Of a stretch of DNA of 16,412 nucleotides, positions 1 to 6,101 are shown piece after piece. Position 1 is the first letter of the stretch, and every line of letters starts with the position of its first letter. Source of the stretch: JBCCSZ01 sp039199225 (GTDB lineage Bacteria > Bacteroidota > Bacteroidia > Chitinophagales > Saprospiraceae); assembly GCA_039199225.1 (NCBI GenBank), contig JBCCSZ010000174.1, positions 1-16,412 on the forward strand. The letters run 5' to 3'. Under the pieces are notes generated by a model. That model worked only from the letters and a program-made list of their open reading frames with translations. It ran no database searches and was not told the origin of the DNA. Both the position numbers and the translations under genes were made by a program.

Positions 1-58
1 AAATATGAATAAGCGCTGGATATGGTTTAACACAAATGCAGCCCTTTACCTTTAAGAA

Positions 59-355
59 ATGAAAAAGATCATTGACAAGCTGAATAAAAGCTTTGACAAT
101 CGTGTCCGACTCGGCATGATGTCCATTTTAATGGTCAATGAGTGGGTTGATTTTAAGACTTTTAAAGAAATGTTGGGTCTGAGCGATGGCAACCTCGCTA
201 GCCACATGTCGGCCTTGGAAAAGCAAGGATATGTAGAAGTTCGCAAGCAATTTGTCGGTCGCAAACCCCAGACGACCTACAATGCCACCCTCATTGGCCG
301 CCAAGCATTTAACGACCACCTGGATGCACTTGAAAAACTACTCAAAAACCGTTGA
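59..355 (+). CDS. Winged-helix DNA-binding transcriptional regulator (HTH_34/MarR-like)
   Basis: A 98-residue protein made almost entirely of one winged-helix domain. Residues about 1-30 form the first helices. Residues 33-60 read as a helix-turn-helix, with a recognition helix around LSDGNLASHMSALEKQGYV. Residues 62-80 form a basic wing (KQFVGRKPQTTYNAT), and a final helix follows. This is the layout of the small single-domain regulators of the HTH_34 (winged helix DNA-binding) family; no ligand-binding or sensor domain is present. The ATG at 59 is the only sensible start, and bases 1-58 hold no gene. The next gene, a Coq4-like protein, begins 46 bases after the stop, so the two may be co-transcribed. 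The regulator's target is unknown; it may control its own operon. Confidence 0.85.
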   Translation: MKKIIDKLNKSFDNRVRLGMMSILMVNEWVDFKTFKEMLGLSDGNLASHMSALEKQGYVEVRKQFVGRKPQTTYNATLIGRQAFNDHLDALEKLLKNR

Positions 356-401
356 GCTATTTTTTTTGCCAATTCACTTTGAAAAACAAAGTACTTTTAA
401 G

Positions 402-926
402 ATGAAAATATTGAGCTGGATAAAACACTGGAAAGCAAGACGAGATGCGTTCATCCTCAATGGCGTAGAAAGCAGCAAGCCGCTGTATGGTCGTTTTTTT
501 CGCAAGCACTCGATTCCCTGGGAGGTAGACAAAAAGACTTTGCTGGCCATGCCACCGGGCTGCTTGGGTTATGCGCTAGGGCAGTTTTTAAAGGAGGAAA
601 AATTGGAGTTGATGCCCAAGTTTGAAGACCATGACGTGATGCACGTTTTGCTCAACTACCCAACAACTGTTGCCGATGAAGTGCGTATGCAGTGCTTTTT
701 ACTGGGTAATGGTAAAAAATCGGCCTATGCCTTACTGGCAGTCGTTACCGGCCTACTGTTGATGCCGGAACAATGGCGCACGTTCAGGGAAGCGTATCGA
801 AGAGGACGAAGATCAATGCCTTGTCATAAATGGGACTTTCGCTATTTGCTCAAAGAACCCCTACTTGTTCTCCAAAACCAGTTGAGTAAAAGCATACTGG
901 GTGAGGAGGCACCCGTGTATTATTAG
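402..926 (+). CDS. Coq4-family protein (ubiquinone-biosynthesis-like)
   Basis: Start chosen at the ATG at 402 (174 residues). The open frame extends upstream, but only over the preceding regulator gene. The protein carries the metal-binding signature of the Coq4 family, HDxxH-x11-E, as H77-D78-x2-H81 and E93 with exactly eleven residues between. A Coq4-like region precedes it (MPPGCLGYALGQFLKE), and a following hydrophobic helix (residues about 106-125) resembles the lipid-contacting helices of Coq4. In eukaryotes and some bacteria Coq4 acts in coenzyme Q synthesis and is linked to C1 decarboxylation/hydroxylation of the head group. Bacteroidota generally use menaquinone, so a ubiquinone role here is doubtful; a different lipid or quinone substrate is more likely. 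Neighbours are a winged-helix regulator upstream and an MpaB-type oxygenase downstream, separated by a hairpin. Confidence 0.75.
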   Translation: MKILSWIKHWKARRDAFILNGVESSKPLYGRFFRKHSIPWEVDKKTLLAMPPGCLGYALGQFLKEEKLELMPKFEDHDVMHVLLNYPTTVADEVRMQCFLLGNGKKSAYALLAVVTGLLLMPEQWRTFREAYRRGRRSMPCHKWDFRYLLKEPLLVLQNQLSKSILGEEAPVYY

Positions 927-964
927 CTGCGATGAGTGGTCACAGCTTTGATTTATTGTAGTAT

Positions 965-1009
965 AAGCAGTTGAGGCTGTCGGGTCGAAAGGCTCGACAG
1001 CGGCTGCTT
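965..1009 (+). terminator. Strong hairpin with GAAA tetraloop between coq4-like and mpaB-like genes
   Basis: Bases 976-986 pair fully with 991-1001 (11 pairs, two of them G-U) around a GAAA tetraloop at 987-990. Outside an internal loop, AAGCAG (965-970) pairs with CTGCTT (1004-1009). Only a short T run (GTTTAAAC) follows. It most likely ends the upstream transcript, but the weak T-tract leaves open a processing or stability element. Confidence 0.55.
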
Positions 1010-1029
1010 GTTTAAACAAAGAAAATGTT

Positions 1030-1950
1030 ATGATGTATCCAACAAGTATTTCTCATACCAACAAAAGCTATGAAAACCGCCTACAGGAGCTGCTACAGAA
1101 AGTGGAACGCCCGGTCGAAGGCTTTTTCGGCCCTGGCAGCATGACCTGGAAGGTTTTTCGCGAACCCATCCCCGGCCTTGGAGGGCTGAGCGCGCTCCTG
1201 CTACAAATTGCCCATCCAGCTGTCGGACAAGGGGTCTATCGCTACAGCAACTTTCGCACCGACACCCTCGGTCGCGCCCGTCGAACCTTTCAAGCCATGT
1301 CAAGCCTGATTTTCGGCAACTGCGAGGATGCGCTGAAAGCTGCCCGGCAAATGTATCGCATCCACGGCCACATCAAAGGCAGCATTGGCCACCGCTCTTT
1401 TAGAGCCAGCGATCCAAACTTGTTGCTATGGATTCAAGCAACTTTGATCGACACCATCTTTACAGCCTTTCAAACTTGCGGGCGCCCGCTATCCCAAAAG
1501 GAAAAAGAGCAATACTACGAAGAATCCAAAACTATGGCGATACTCATGGGGATTCCGCCAGCCGCCTACCCTCCTAGCTTGCGTTCCTTCGAACGCTATT
1601 ATGCCGATATGATCAACGGCCTGGAACTGCATGTCAGCGACCGAACGCTGGAATTAGCACATGCCTTATTCAAAGCGCCCTTTACCATCCCGGCCCTCAA
1701 CCGACTGCTGGCCACAGCGCTTCTACCTTCCCCTTTGCGAGCGCAGTATGGCTTGCTGTATACTACTCGGCAACAGAAGGTGTTCCGCTCTTTGGTGGGT
1801 GCCTTCAAATTGGTTCTCCGCATACTCCCTGGCTCGTTGGGCTACGGCCCTAGCTACCATCTGGCGCGCTACAGATTGGCCCAAGCCAATGGACGCAGAC
1901 GGCCTGTTTTGGGCTTCATATACAAGTTTCTATCGCGCTTCGTCAAATAA
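1030..1950 (+). CDS. Oxygenase MpaB family protein (DUF2236, latex-clearing-protein-like)
   Basis: A 306-residue protein matching the MpaB/Lcp DUF2236 pattern along its length. Residues 34-45 hold a GPGSMTWKVFRE entry. Residues 56-85 hold LLLQIAHPAVGQGV, then YSNFRTDTLGRARRT, the conserved His/Arg core (H62, R76). Residues 109-140 hold YRIHGHIKG, then DPNLLLWIQATLIDT. Residues 148-200 hold the family's GRPLS...YYEES...GIP...PPSLRSFERYYADM stretch. Characterised relatives are b-type heme oxygenases that cleave polyisoprene (Lcp) or act in fungal mycophenolic acid synthesis (MpaB); heme binding is inferred here. No signal peptide is visible, so it is probably cytoplasmic or membrane-associated. 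Two in-frame ATGs at 1030 and 1033 both fit. A DUF1361 gene follows 44 bases later, and a Coq4-like gene lies upstream, which suggests lipid or quinone oxidation. The substrate is unknown. Confidence 0.82.
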   Translation: MMYPTSISHTNKSYENRLQELLQKVERPVEGFFGPGSMTWKVFREPIPGLGGLSALLLQIAHPAVGQGVYRYSNFRTDTLGRARRTFQAMSSLIFGNCEDALKAARQMYRIHGHIKGSIGHRSFRASDPNLLLWIQATLIDTIFTAFQTCGRPLSQKEKEQYYEESKTMAILMGIPPAAYPPSLRSFERYYADMINGLELHVSDRTLELAHALFKAPFTIPALNRLLATALLPSPLRAQYGLLYTTRQQKVFRSLVGAFKLVLRILPGSLGYGPSYHLARYRLAQANGRRRPVLGFIYKFLSRFVK

Positions 1951-1994
1951 TCCGAATGGATACGATCACGTTAACCATCTAAAAAATCGTCCTT

Positions 1995-2741
1995 ATGATT
2001 AATATCCAAAAAATTATCAATCTGTTTCAGCAGTCCAGGCGTTTTCGGCTCTTTGTCCTGCTTTGCCTCAGCACTTTATTCAACTTCCTACTGATTGGTG
2101 GACGACTCCACCACTTGGGTGTCGACTTACAGGACATTGCCACGACCAAAAACTACGGCCACCTTCGGGGATCTACCACCTTTCTATTTTTAATCTGGAA
2201 TTTATTTTTGGCCTGGATTCCCTATCTGATTGCTTTGTCACTCGAAGGTATCCACCAATGGTTTGGCAAGAATTGGATCACTGGCTTGACCATCTTGGCC
2301 TGGTTGTTTTTCTTTCCCAATGCGCCTTACATCCTGACCGATTTGTTGCATCTGAGGAGTCGTGCGCCCATCCCTATTTGGTATGACATGATGGTCATCT
2401 CTTCTTTTGCATGGACTGGGCTGATGCTGGGCTTATTGTCTTTGTATGAAATCCAACTGTTTTTGCGTCGCCGATTTTCGGTCTGGCTGACCTGGACAAT
2501 TGTTGGTCTTTGTATTGCAGCTTGTGGATACGGTGTATATCTGGGCCGCTATCTTCGATGGAATACGTGGGATGTCTTGGCCAATCCCCTATCGCTTTTC
2601 AAGGACATTTTACAAACCTTTACCAATCCGGTACTGTCGAAAGGCATGCTTGAAATTTCCGGTGTGTTGACTGTTTTTCTTTTGCTGGCTTATCTGATGA
2701 CGATCAGCTTGATCGGTAAAGAGGATAAACAACAGCCTTAG
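1995..2741 (+). CDS. DUF1361 domain-containing integral membrane protein
   Basis: A 248-residue polytopic inner-membrane protein with about seven hydrophobic segments (roughly residues 18-36, 60-83, 95-115, 130-152, 162-185, 195-212 and 220-240). It carries the hallmark DUF1361 strings: LFLIWNLFLAWIPY (residues 64-77), WLFFFPNAPYILTDLLHL (103-120) and GRYLRWNTWDVL (184-195). The family has no established function. The gene begins 44 bases after the MpaB-like oxygenase in the same direction and may be co-transcribed with it. The C-terminus is short and charged (GKEDKQQP). No clear terminator is seen in the 173 bases after it, only a weak CTGCTT/AAGCAG inverted repeat (2830-2861) with a 20-nt AT-rich loop. 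Confidence 0.88.
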   Translation: MINIQKIINLFQQSRRFRLFVLLCLSTLFNFLLIGGRLHHLGVDLQDIATTKNYGHLRGSTTFLFLIWNLFLAWIPYLIALSLEGIHQWFGKNWITGLTILAWLFFFPNAPYILTDLLHLRSRAPIPIWYDMMVISSFAWTGLMLGLLSLYEIQLFLRRRFSVWLTWTIVGLCIAACGYGVYLGRYLRWNTWDVLANPLSLFKDILQTFTNPVLSKGMLEISGVLTVFLLLAYLMTISLIGKEDKQQP

Positions 2742-2914
2742 AACACGCCAGACTTCCATTTGAGCTTCCTGACGAAAAAGAGTAAGATGGTACATTCGTT
2801 GACTCATACGCCCTTTAAAATGTACAACACTGCTTTTTTTTTAATATTTTCGCGTAAGCAGCGGAATAAAGTTCTGTTGAGACATTTATCTCTTATTTTA
2901 CCAATAAACGCTGA

Positions 2915-4204
2915 ATGAATGCGGCTCATGGGGCTGATACTTCAGTAAGGATGTACTTTATGGAAGCCGAAAACTCAATATTGCTGGAGGTCGAAGCCTA
3001 CGTCACCAATTTCATTACCGAACAAGTACCTAAAAAGTATGCCTATCACGATATTCAGCACACGCTAAATGTTGTCATTGCGGCTCGTCAAATCGGGATG
3101 GAAATGGAGTTGAGCGAAAAGGAATTGGAAATCCTGCAGTTGGCCGCTTGGTTTCACGATACAGGCTATGACAAAGGGCCAGCCAACCACGAAGAGCGGA
3201 GTGGCAAATACGCACAGGAATATCTGGCTAAGCACAACTATTCGGCAGAAGACATCCAGACCATCATCTCTTGCATCATGGCCACCAAGATGCCGCACAA
3301 CCCGACGGCTAAATTGCAGAAGATCATTTGCGATGCGGACCTGAGCCATCTGGGGCAAAGGGTTTATTGGGAACGTTGCAGCAGGGTAAGGCAGGAATTG
3401 ATCCAGACCCGAAACCTCAATATGAATGAGCAGGAATGGGTCGATTTCGAACTTGATTTCATTACCAACCACCAGTTTCATACGACGGTTGCAGAAAAGT
3501 TGTTTGGCAAGCGCAAAGCAAAACACGTCAAGCAGTTGCGGAAACAGAAAGCACGGCTGAATCCCAATGCTGTTGTGACGGTAGACGAAATAAGCCGCCA
3601 ATCTTCCAAAAAGAGAAAAACGAGAGATAAAAAGCTGAAAAGCATTTATCTGAACGGCGATGATGCTAAGCTCAAGCAGAACCTCGGTCGGGGGGTCGAG
3701 ACCATGTTCCGAACAACCTACCGGACCCATGTCAACCTCAGTGCCATTGCCGACAACAAGGCGAACATTATGCTGAGTATCAACGCCATTGTCATCAGCA
3801 TCACGGTTTCCACCCTGGTACCGGGTTTTGACAGCAATCCAAAGTTGATTTTTCCCACCATCATTTTGCTGGTTGTTTGCCTCACAGCAATGGTGTTTGC
3901 AACCCTTTCGACACGCCCCAAAGTCACTGAAGGTAAGTTCACTAAGGACGACATCCGTGAAAAGCGATCCAATCTATTGTTCTTCGGTAATTTTTACAAC
4001 ATGGAACTCGACGACTTCCACTGGGGGATGATGGAGATGATCAAAGATTCCGATTTCCTATACAGCTCCATGACGCGCGACCTCTATTTTTTGGGAGTGG
4101 TATTGGCCAAAAAATACCGCTTTCTTCACATTTGCTACAACGTCTTTATGTACGGTCTGATCGTGTCTGTCTTATCCTTTGCCATTGCATTTTTGATCAC
4201 CTAG
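2915..4204 (+). CDS. HD-domain phosphohydrolase fused to Pycsar-effector-like (PycTM/DUF5706) membrane domain
   Basis: A 429-residue, two-part protein. Residues 17-200 form an HD-superfamily phosphohydrolase with apparent metal ligands H49 (in HDIQH), H81-D82 (WFHDTGYD) and D140/D142 (CDADLSHLG). Such domains hydrolyse (cyclic) nucleotides. Residues 200-245 are a very basic linker (KRKAKHVKQLRKQKAR, then KKRKTRDKK). Residues 265-429 match the Pycsar effector transmembrane module: THVNLSAIADNKANIMLSIN, membrane helices at about 283-304 and 311-333, a soluble segment with FHWGMMEMIKD, and a last helix at about 405-428. In Pycsar defence this module acts with a cCMP/cUMP cyclase; none is in this window. 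The start is uncertain: ATGs at 2951 and 2960 also precede the first conserved helix, and 2951 has an AAGG just before it. It likely signals or defends through a nucleotide at the inner membrane. Confidence 0.85.
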   Translation: MNAAHGADTSVRMYFMEAENSILLEVEAYVTNFITEQVPKKYAYHDIQHTLNVVIAARQIGMEMELSEKELEILQLAAWFHDTGYDKGPANHEERSGKYAQEYLAKHNYSAEDIQTIISCIMATKMPHNPTAKLQKIICDADLSHLGQRVYWERCSRVRQELIQTRNLNMNEQEWVDFELDFITNHQFHTTVAEKLFGKRKAKHVKQLRKQKARLNPNAVVTVDEISRQSSKKRKTRDKKLKSIYLNGDDAKLKQNLGRGVETMFRTTYRTHVNLSAIADNKANIMLSINAIVISITVSTLVPGFDSNPKLIFPTIILLVVCLTAMVFATLSTRPKVTEGKFTKDDIREKRSNLLFFGNFYNMELDDFHWGMMEMIKDSDFLYSSMTRDLYFLGVVLAKKYRFLHICYNVFMYGLIVSVLSFAIAFLIT

Positions 4205-4229
4205 CAGGCAGAAATTATCGGTATTAGGT

Positions 4230-4250
4230 TTGACTTTATTTAGTCAAGTT
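4230..4250 (+). terminator. Weak hairpin after the HD-PycTM gene
   Basis: TTGACT (4230-4235) pairs with AGTCAA (4242-4247) across a six-base loop and is followed by GTTTTAAAT, 25 bases past the HD-PycTM stop. The stem is short and AT-rich, so termination would be weak. Confidence 0.4.
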
Positions 4251-4321
4251 TTAAATAAGAAGAATCCATCGAAAGTCTATGAACCTTTCTGGGTTTAATG
4301 CTATTGTTGTATTGAAACGGC

Positions 4322-4347
4322 CCTTGATTTGCATTTATTTATCAAGG
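4322..4347. promoter_or_regulatory. Inverted repeat upstream of ferritin, possible operator
   Basis: CCTTGAT (4322-4328) and ATCAAGG (4341-4347) form a perfect 7-bp inverted repeat about 45 bases before the ferritin start. A further 8-bp palindrome, TTGATCAA, sits at 4365-4372. The position suits a regulator site, for example for iron control, but neither repeat is a convincing Fur or DtxR box. No clean TAnnTTTG -7 box was found between here and the gene. Confidence 0.3.
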
Positions 4348-4390
4348 ACGTGATATATTATAAATTGATCAAACCAAAGAAAAGATTATT

Positions 4391-4912
4391 ATGATTTCTA
4401 AAAAGATAGAAGAAGCATTGAACAACCAGATTAAATTGGAAGCGTATGCCTCCTTTTTATACTTGTCTATGGCCTCCTGGTGCGACTTGGAAGGCATGGA
4501 GGGCTGTGCTCAATTTATGCACCGCCAGTCATCTGAAGAACGCGACCACATGCTGCGTATTTTCAACTACATCAGTGAGGTAGATGGCCACGCTATTGTG
4601 CCAGAAGTTGCTCAGCCACCCAAGAAGTTTGAATCCATTCAGGAGTTGTTCAAGCAAGTTTATGCGCATGAGCAAAAAGTCACTCGGTCTATCAATGGCA
4701 TTGTAGATTTGTGCTACAAGGAAGACGACTACTCTACCCTCAATTTCTTGCAGTGGTACATCGAGGAGCAGAGAGAGGAGGAAGACTTGATGCGTACGAT
4801 ACTAGATCGCATCAAATTGATCGGTGAGGGTCCTCAGAGCTTGTACTACGTAGACAAAGAGATGGATAAGATCAACCAAGCTGAGGCAGCGGCAGAAGCA
4901 GCCGAAGCGTAG
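4391..4912 (+). CDS. ftnA: Non-heme bacterial ferritin
   Basis: A 173-residue ferritin that stores iron as a mineral core in a 24-subunit cytoplasmic cage and oxidises Fe(II) at a di-iron centre. The ferroxidase residues are all present and at the same numbers as in E. coli FtnA: E17, E50, H53, E94, Q127 and E130, with the conserved Y24. The four-helix bundle spans residues 5-145. Length is normal for the family, with an extra Ala/Glu tail (AEAAAEAAEA) at the end. No heme-ligand Met at a bacterioferritin-type position is evident, which supports ferritin over bacterioferritin. The gene stands apart from the upstream HD-PycTM gene (186-base gap with a possible operator). A DUF2007 gene follows 99 bases later, separated by a long hairpin. 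Confidence 0.95.
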   Translation: MISKKIEEALNNQIKLEAYASFLYLSMASWCDLEGMEGCAQFMHRQSSEERDHMLRIFNYISEVDGHAIVPEVAQPPKKFESIQELFKQVYAHEQKVTRSINGIVDLCYKEDDYSTLNFLQWYIEEQREEEDLMRTILDRIKLIGEGPQSLYYVDKEMDKINQAEAAAEAAEA

Positions 4913-4957
4913 AAAAGTGCTTAATCCAGTCACTGGAAAAAGCAAAGCGACCCATTA

Positions 4958-5007
4958 AGGATACTTGTTTATTTTTGGTATTTTTACCAGGAACAAACAA
5001 GTATCCT
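4958..5007 (+). promoter_or_regulatory. Long near-perfect hairpin ending 4 nt before the DUF2007 start codon
   Basis: Bases 4958-4980 pair with 4985-5007 around a TTTT loop. The outer 13 pairs (AGGATACTTGTTT with AAACAAGTATCCT) are perfect. Inside are one A/C mismatch, two T-A pairs, two G-U pairs, then TGGTA with TACCA. That is 22 of 23 paired in RNA (20 Watson-Crick). The ATG of the next gene is at 5012, so the fold would cover the ribosome landing site. No T-run follows, which argues against an ordinary terminator of the ferritin gene. Confidence 0.6.
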
Positions 5008-5011
5008 GCAG

Positions 5012-5461
5012 ATGAGTGAAGAAATACTGGACCATTTCTCTGATTTTGAGGACCAATTTGAGGCGGGTACCAAAATAGTTGTAGCCAAGTACTTTTACTT
5101 TGAATCCGAGGCGCGCCTCTACGCTGCCCGGCTCAAAGAAGCTGGTATCAAGAGTTTTATTTCCAATGCCAACATTATATCTGTTATGCCACTGGGCGAA
5201 GGTGGTATTGGGTTGCATATCAAGGAAGACGACCTACCAAGCGCACTGCCCATCATCCGAAAAATGGACCAGCGCAATACCCGAGATGAAACGGACTTAA
5301 GCTACCACGATGCAGATAAGGAAGATATTGCTTACGAAAAGTCCATCAGCCTGCAGCGGCAGAGTAGTCGGAAAATTAAGCCTGCAGTCATCGTTGTTCT
5401 TGCCATTGTAATCCTCATGATTCTTATCAATGCCCTTTTGAACAGCCTCAGCGTTTTCTAG
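5012..5461 (+). CDS. DUF2007-domain protein with C-terminal membrane anchor
   Basis: A 149-residue protein. Residues 20-87 match the DUF2007 (putative signal-transducing protein) fold: an opening strand (KIVVAKYFYF), a helix carrying the ESEARLYAARLKEAGI pattern, then SFISNANI and GGIGLHIKEDDLPSALPII. Small domains of this kind are often found next to or fused to zinc ribbons or membrane segments. Here residues 88-121 form a charged linker, and residues 123-145 form a single transmembrane helix, so the domain is tethered to the inner membrane, probably facing the cytoplasm. The function of the family is not established. The start codon follows a long hairpin that may limit its translation. 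It lies downstream of ferritin, but no functional link can be shown from sequence. Confidence 0.8.
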   Translation: MSEEILDHFSDFEDQFEAGTKIVVAKYFYFESEARLYAARLKEAGIKSFISNANIISVMPLGEGGIGLHIKEDDLPSALPIIRKMDQRNTRDETDLSYHDADKEDIAYEKSISLQRQSSRKIKPAVIVVLAIVILMILINALLNSLSVF

Positions 5462-6101
5462 AAGTAACTTCTAAAAGAAAAGCCCACCCAAGTTAACTTA
5501 TCAGGAGAATAAGCTTGATGAGTGGACTTGCCCTATAGAAAATAACAACAAAACAGAATTCTTATGTCAACATTCTAACTTTCATATAGAATGAAACAAT
5601 CATATAGCGCGCTAATTTACATTTTTTTTATTTCCTGACCGAATCGACTTTCAAACAATATTATATATCATCGAATAGTGGTGATAAAACGCTAATTATA
5701 AGTAAAAAGGCCTCCTATGAAATTTTTATTTCTCATAATGTAAAAATGACACTATGCCATAAACGAAACATAACAATTAAAGTACGTTAAAGCGAAAATT
5801 CGTTCTCCGCTTTACTTGACTCCTAAATATAGTTTATTTAGCTTTGCATCGCTTTTGAAGCCAATCTACATCTCCTCAAAGTATTCAATCAAAACAGTCT
5901 ACACAATTCTAAGAGAGCCTAGACTCTTTTGAGAACTATTATTTTTCCTTAAAGCATCTTTCAATACTTCCTGATTGCTCGTCAATTGGGCGTACTGTGT
6001 CATTCCGCTGTTGCCATAGAGACTCAAGTATTTGCATAGCAAAGCACATTTCAATTTCTGATTTGACTGGAAGCACCTACTTCCCGTCAGCCTAAAAACT
6101 A
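5462..6101. other. 640-base AT-rich intergenic region
   Basis: No convincing gene on either strand. A 7-bp-arm palindrome (TAGAAGT-A-ACTTCTA, 5459-5473) overlaps the upstream stop codon and may help end that transcript. A second inverted repeat pairs CATTCTA (5571-5577) with TAGAATG (5587-5593). The word CGCTAATT occurs twice (about 5610 and 5688). A candidate promoter lies at 5815-5846, giving the downstream gene a leader of about 250 bases, inside which an AAGAG/CTCTT hairpin lies around 5910-5930. The open frame on the minus strand over 5899-6108 shows no protein-like features. Confidence 0.6.
5815..5846 (+). promoter_or_regulatory. Candidate Bacteroidota-type promoter (CTTG / TAGCTTTG)
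   Basis: TAGCTTTG (5839-5846) fits the Bacteroidota -7 consensus TAnnTTTG exactly. CTTG (5815-5818) lies 20 bases upstream, matching three of four bases of the -33 box TTTG at the usual spacing. Transcription would start near 5852. Confidence 0.42.

Noticed and set aside
3065..3730. Minus-strand open frame of 221 codons inside the HD-PycTM gene
   Set aside because: It is antisense to a gene with clear HD motifs, and its own translation has no recognisable domain.
2915..4204. A complete two-gene Pycsar system
   Set aside because: No adenylate/uridylate cyclase-like gene is present on either side, so only the effector-like half can be supported.
5717..5743. Mini-frame encoding MKFLFLIM in the AT-rich gap
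   Set aside because: Only eight codons in AT-rich DNA, as expected by chance. The preceding AGGCCTCCT is not a good ribosome site.
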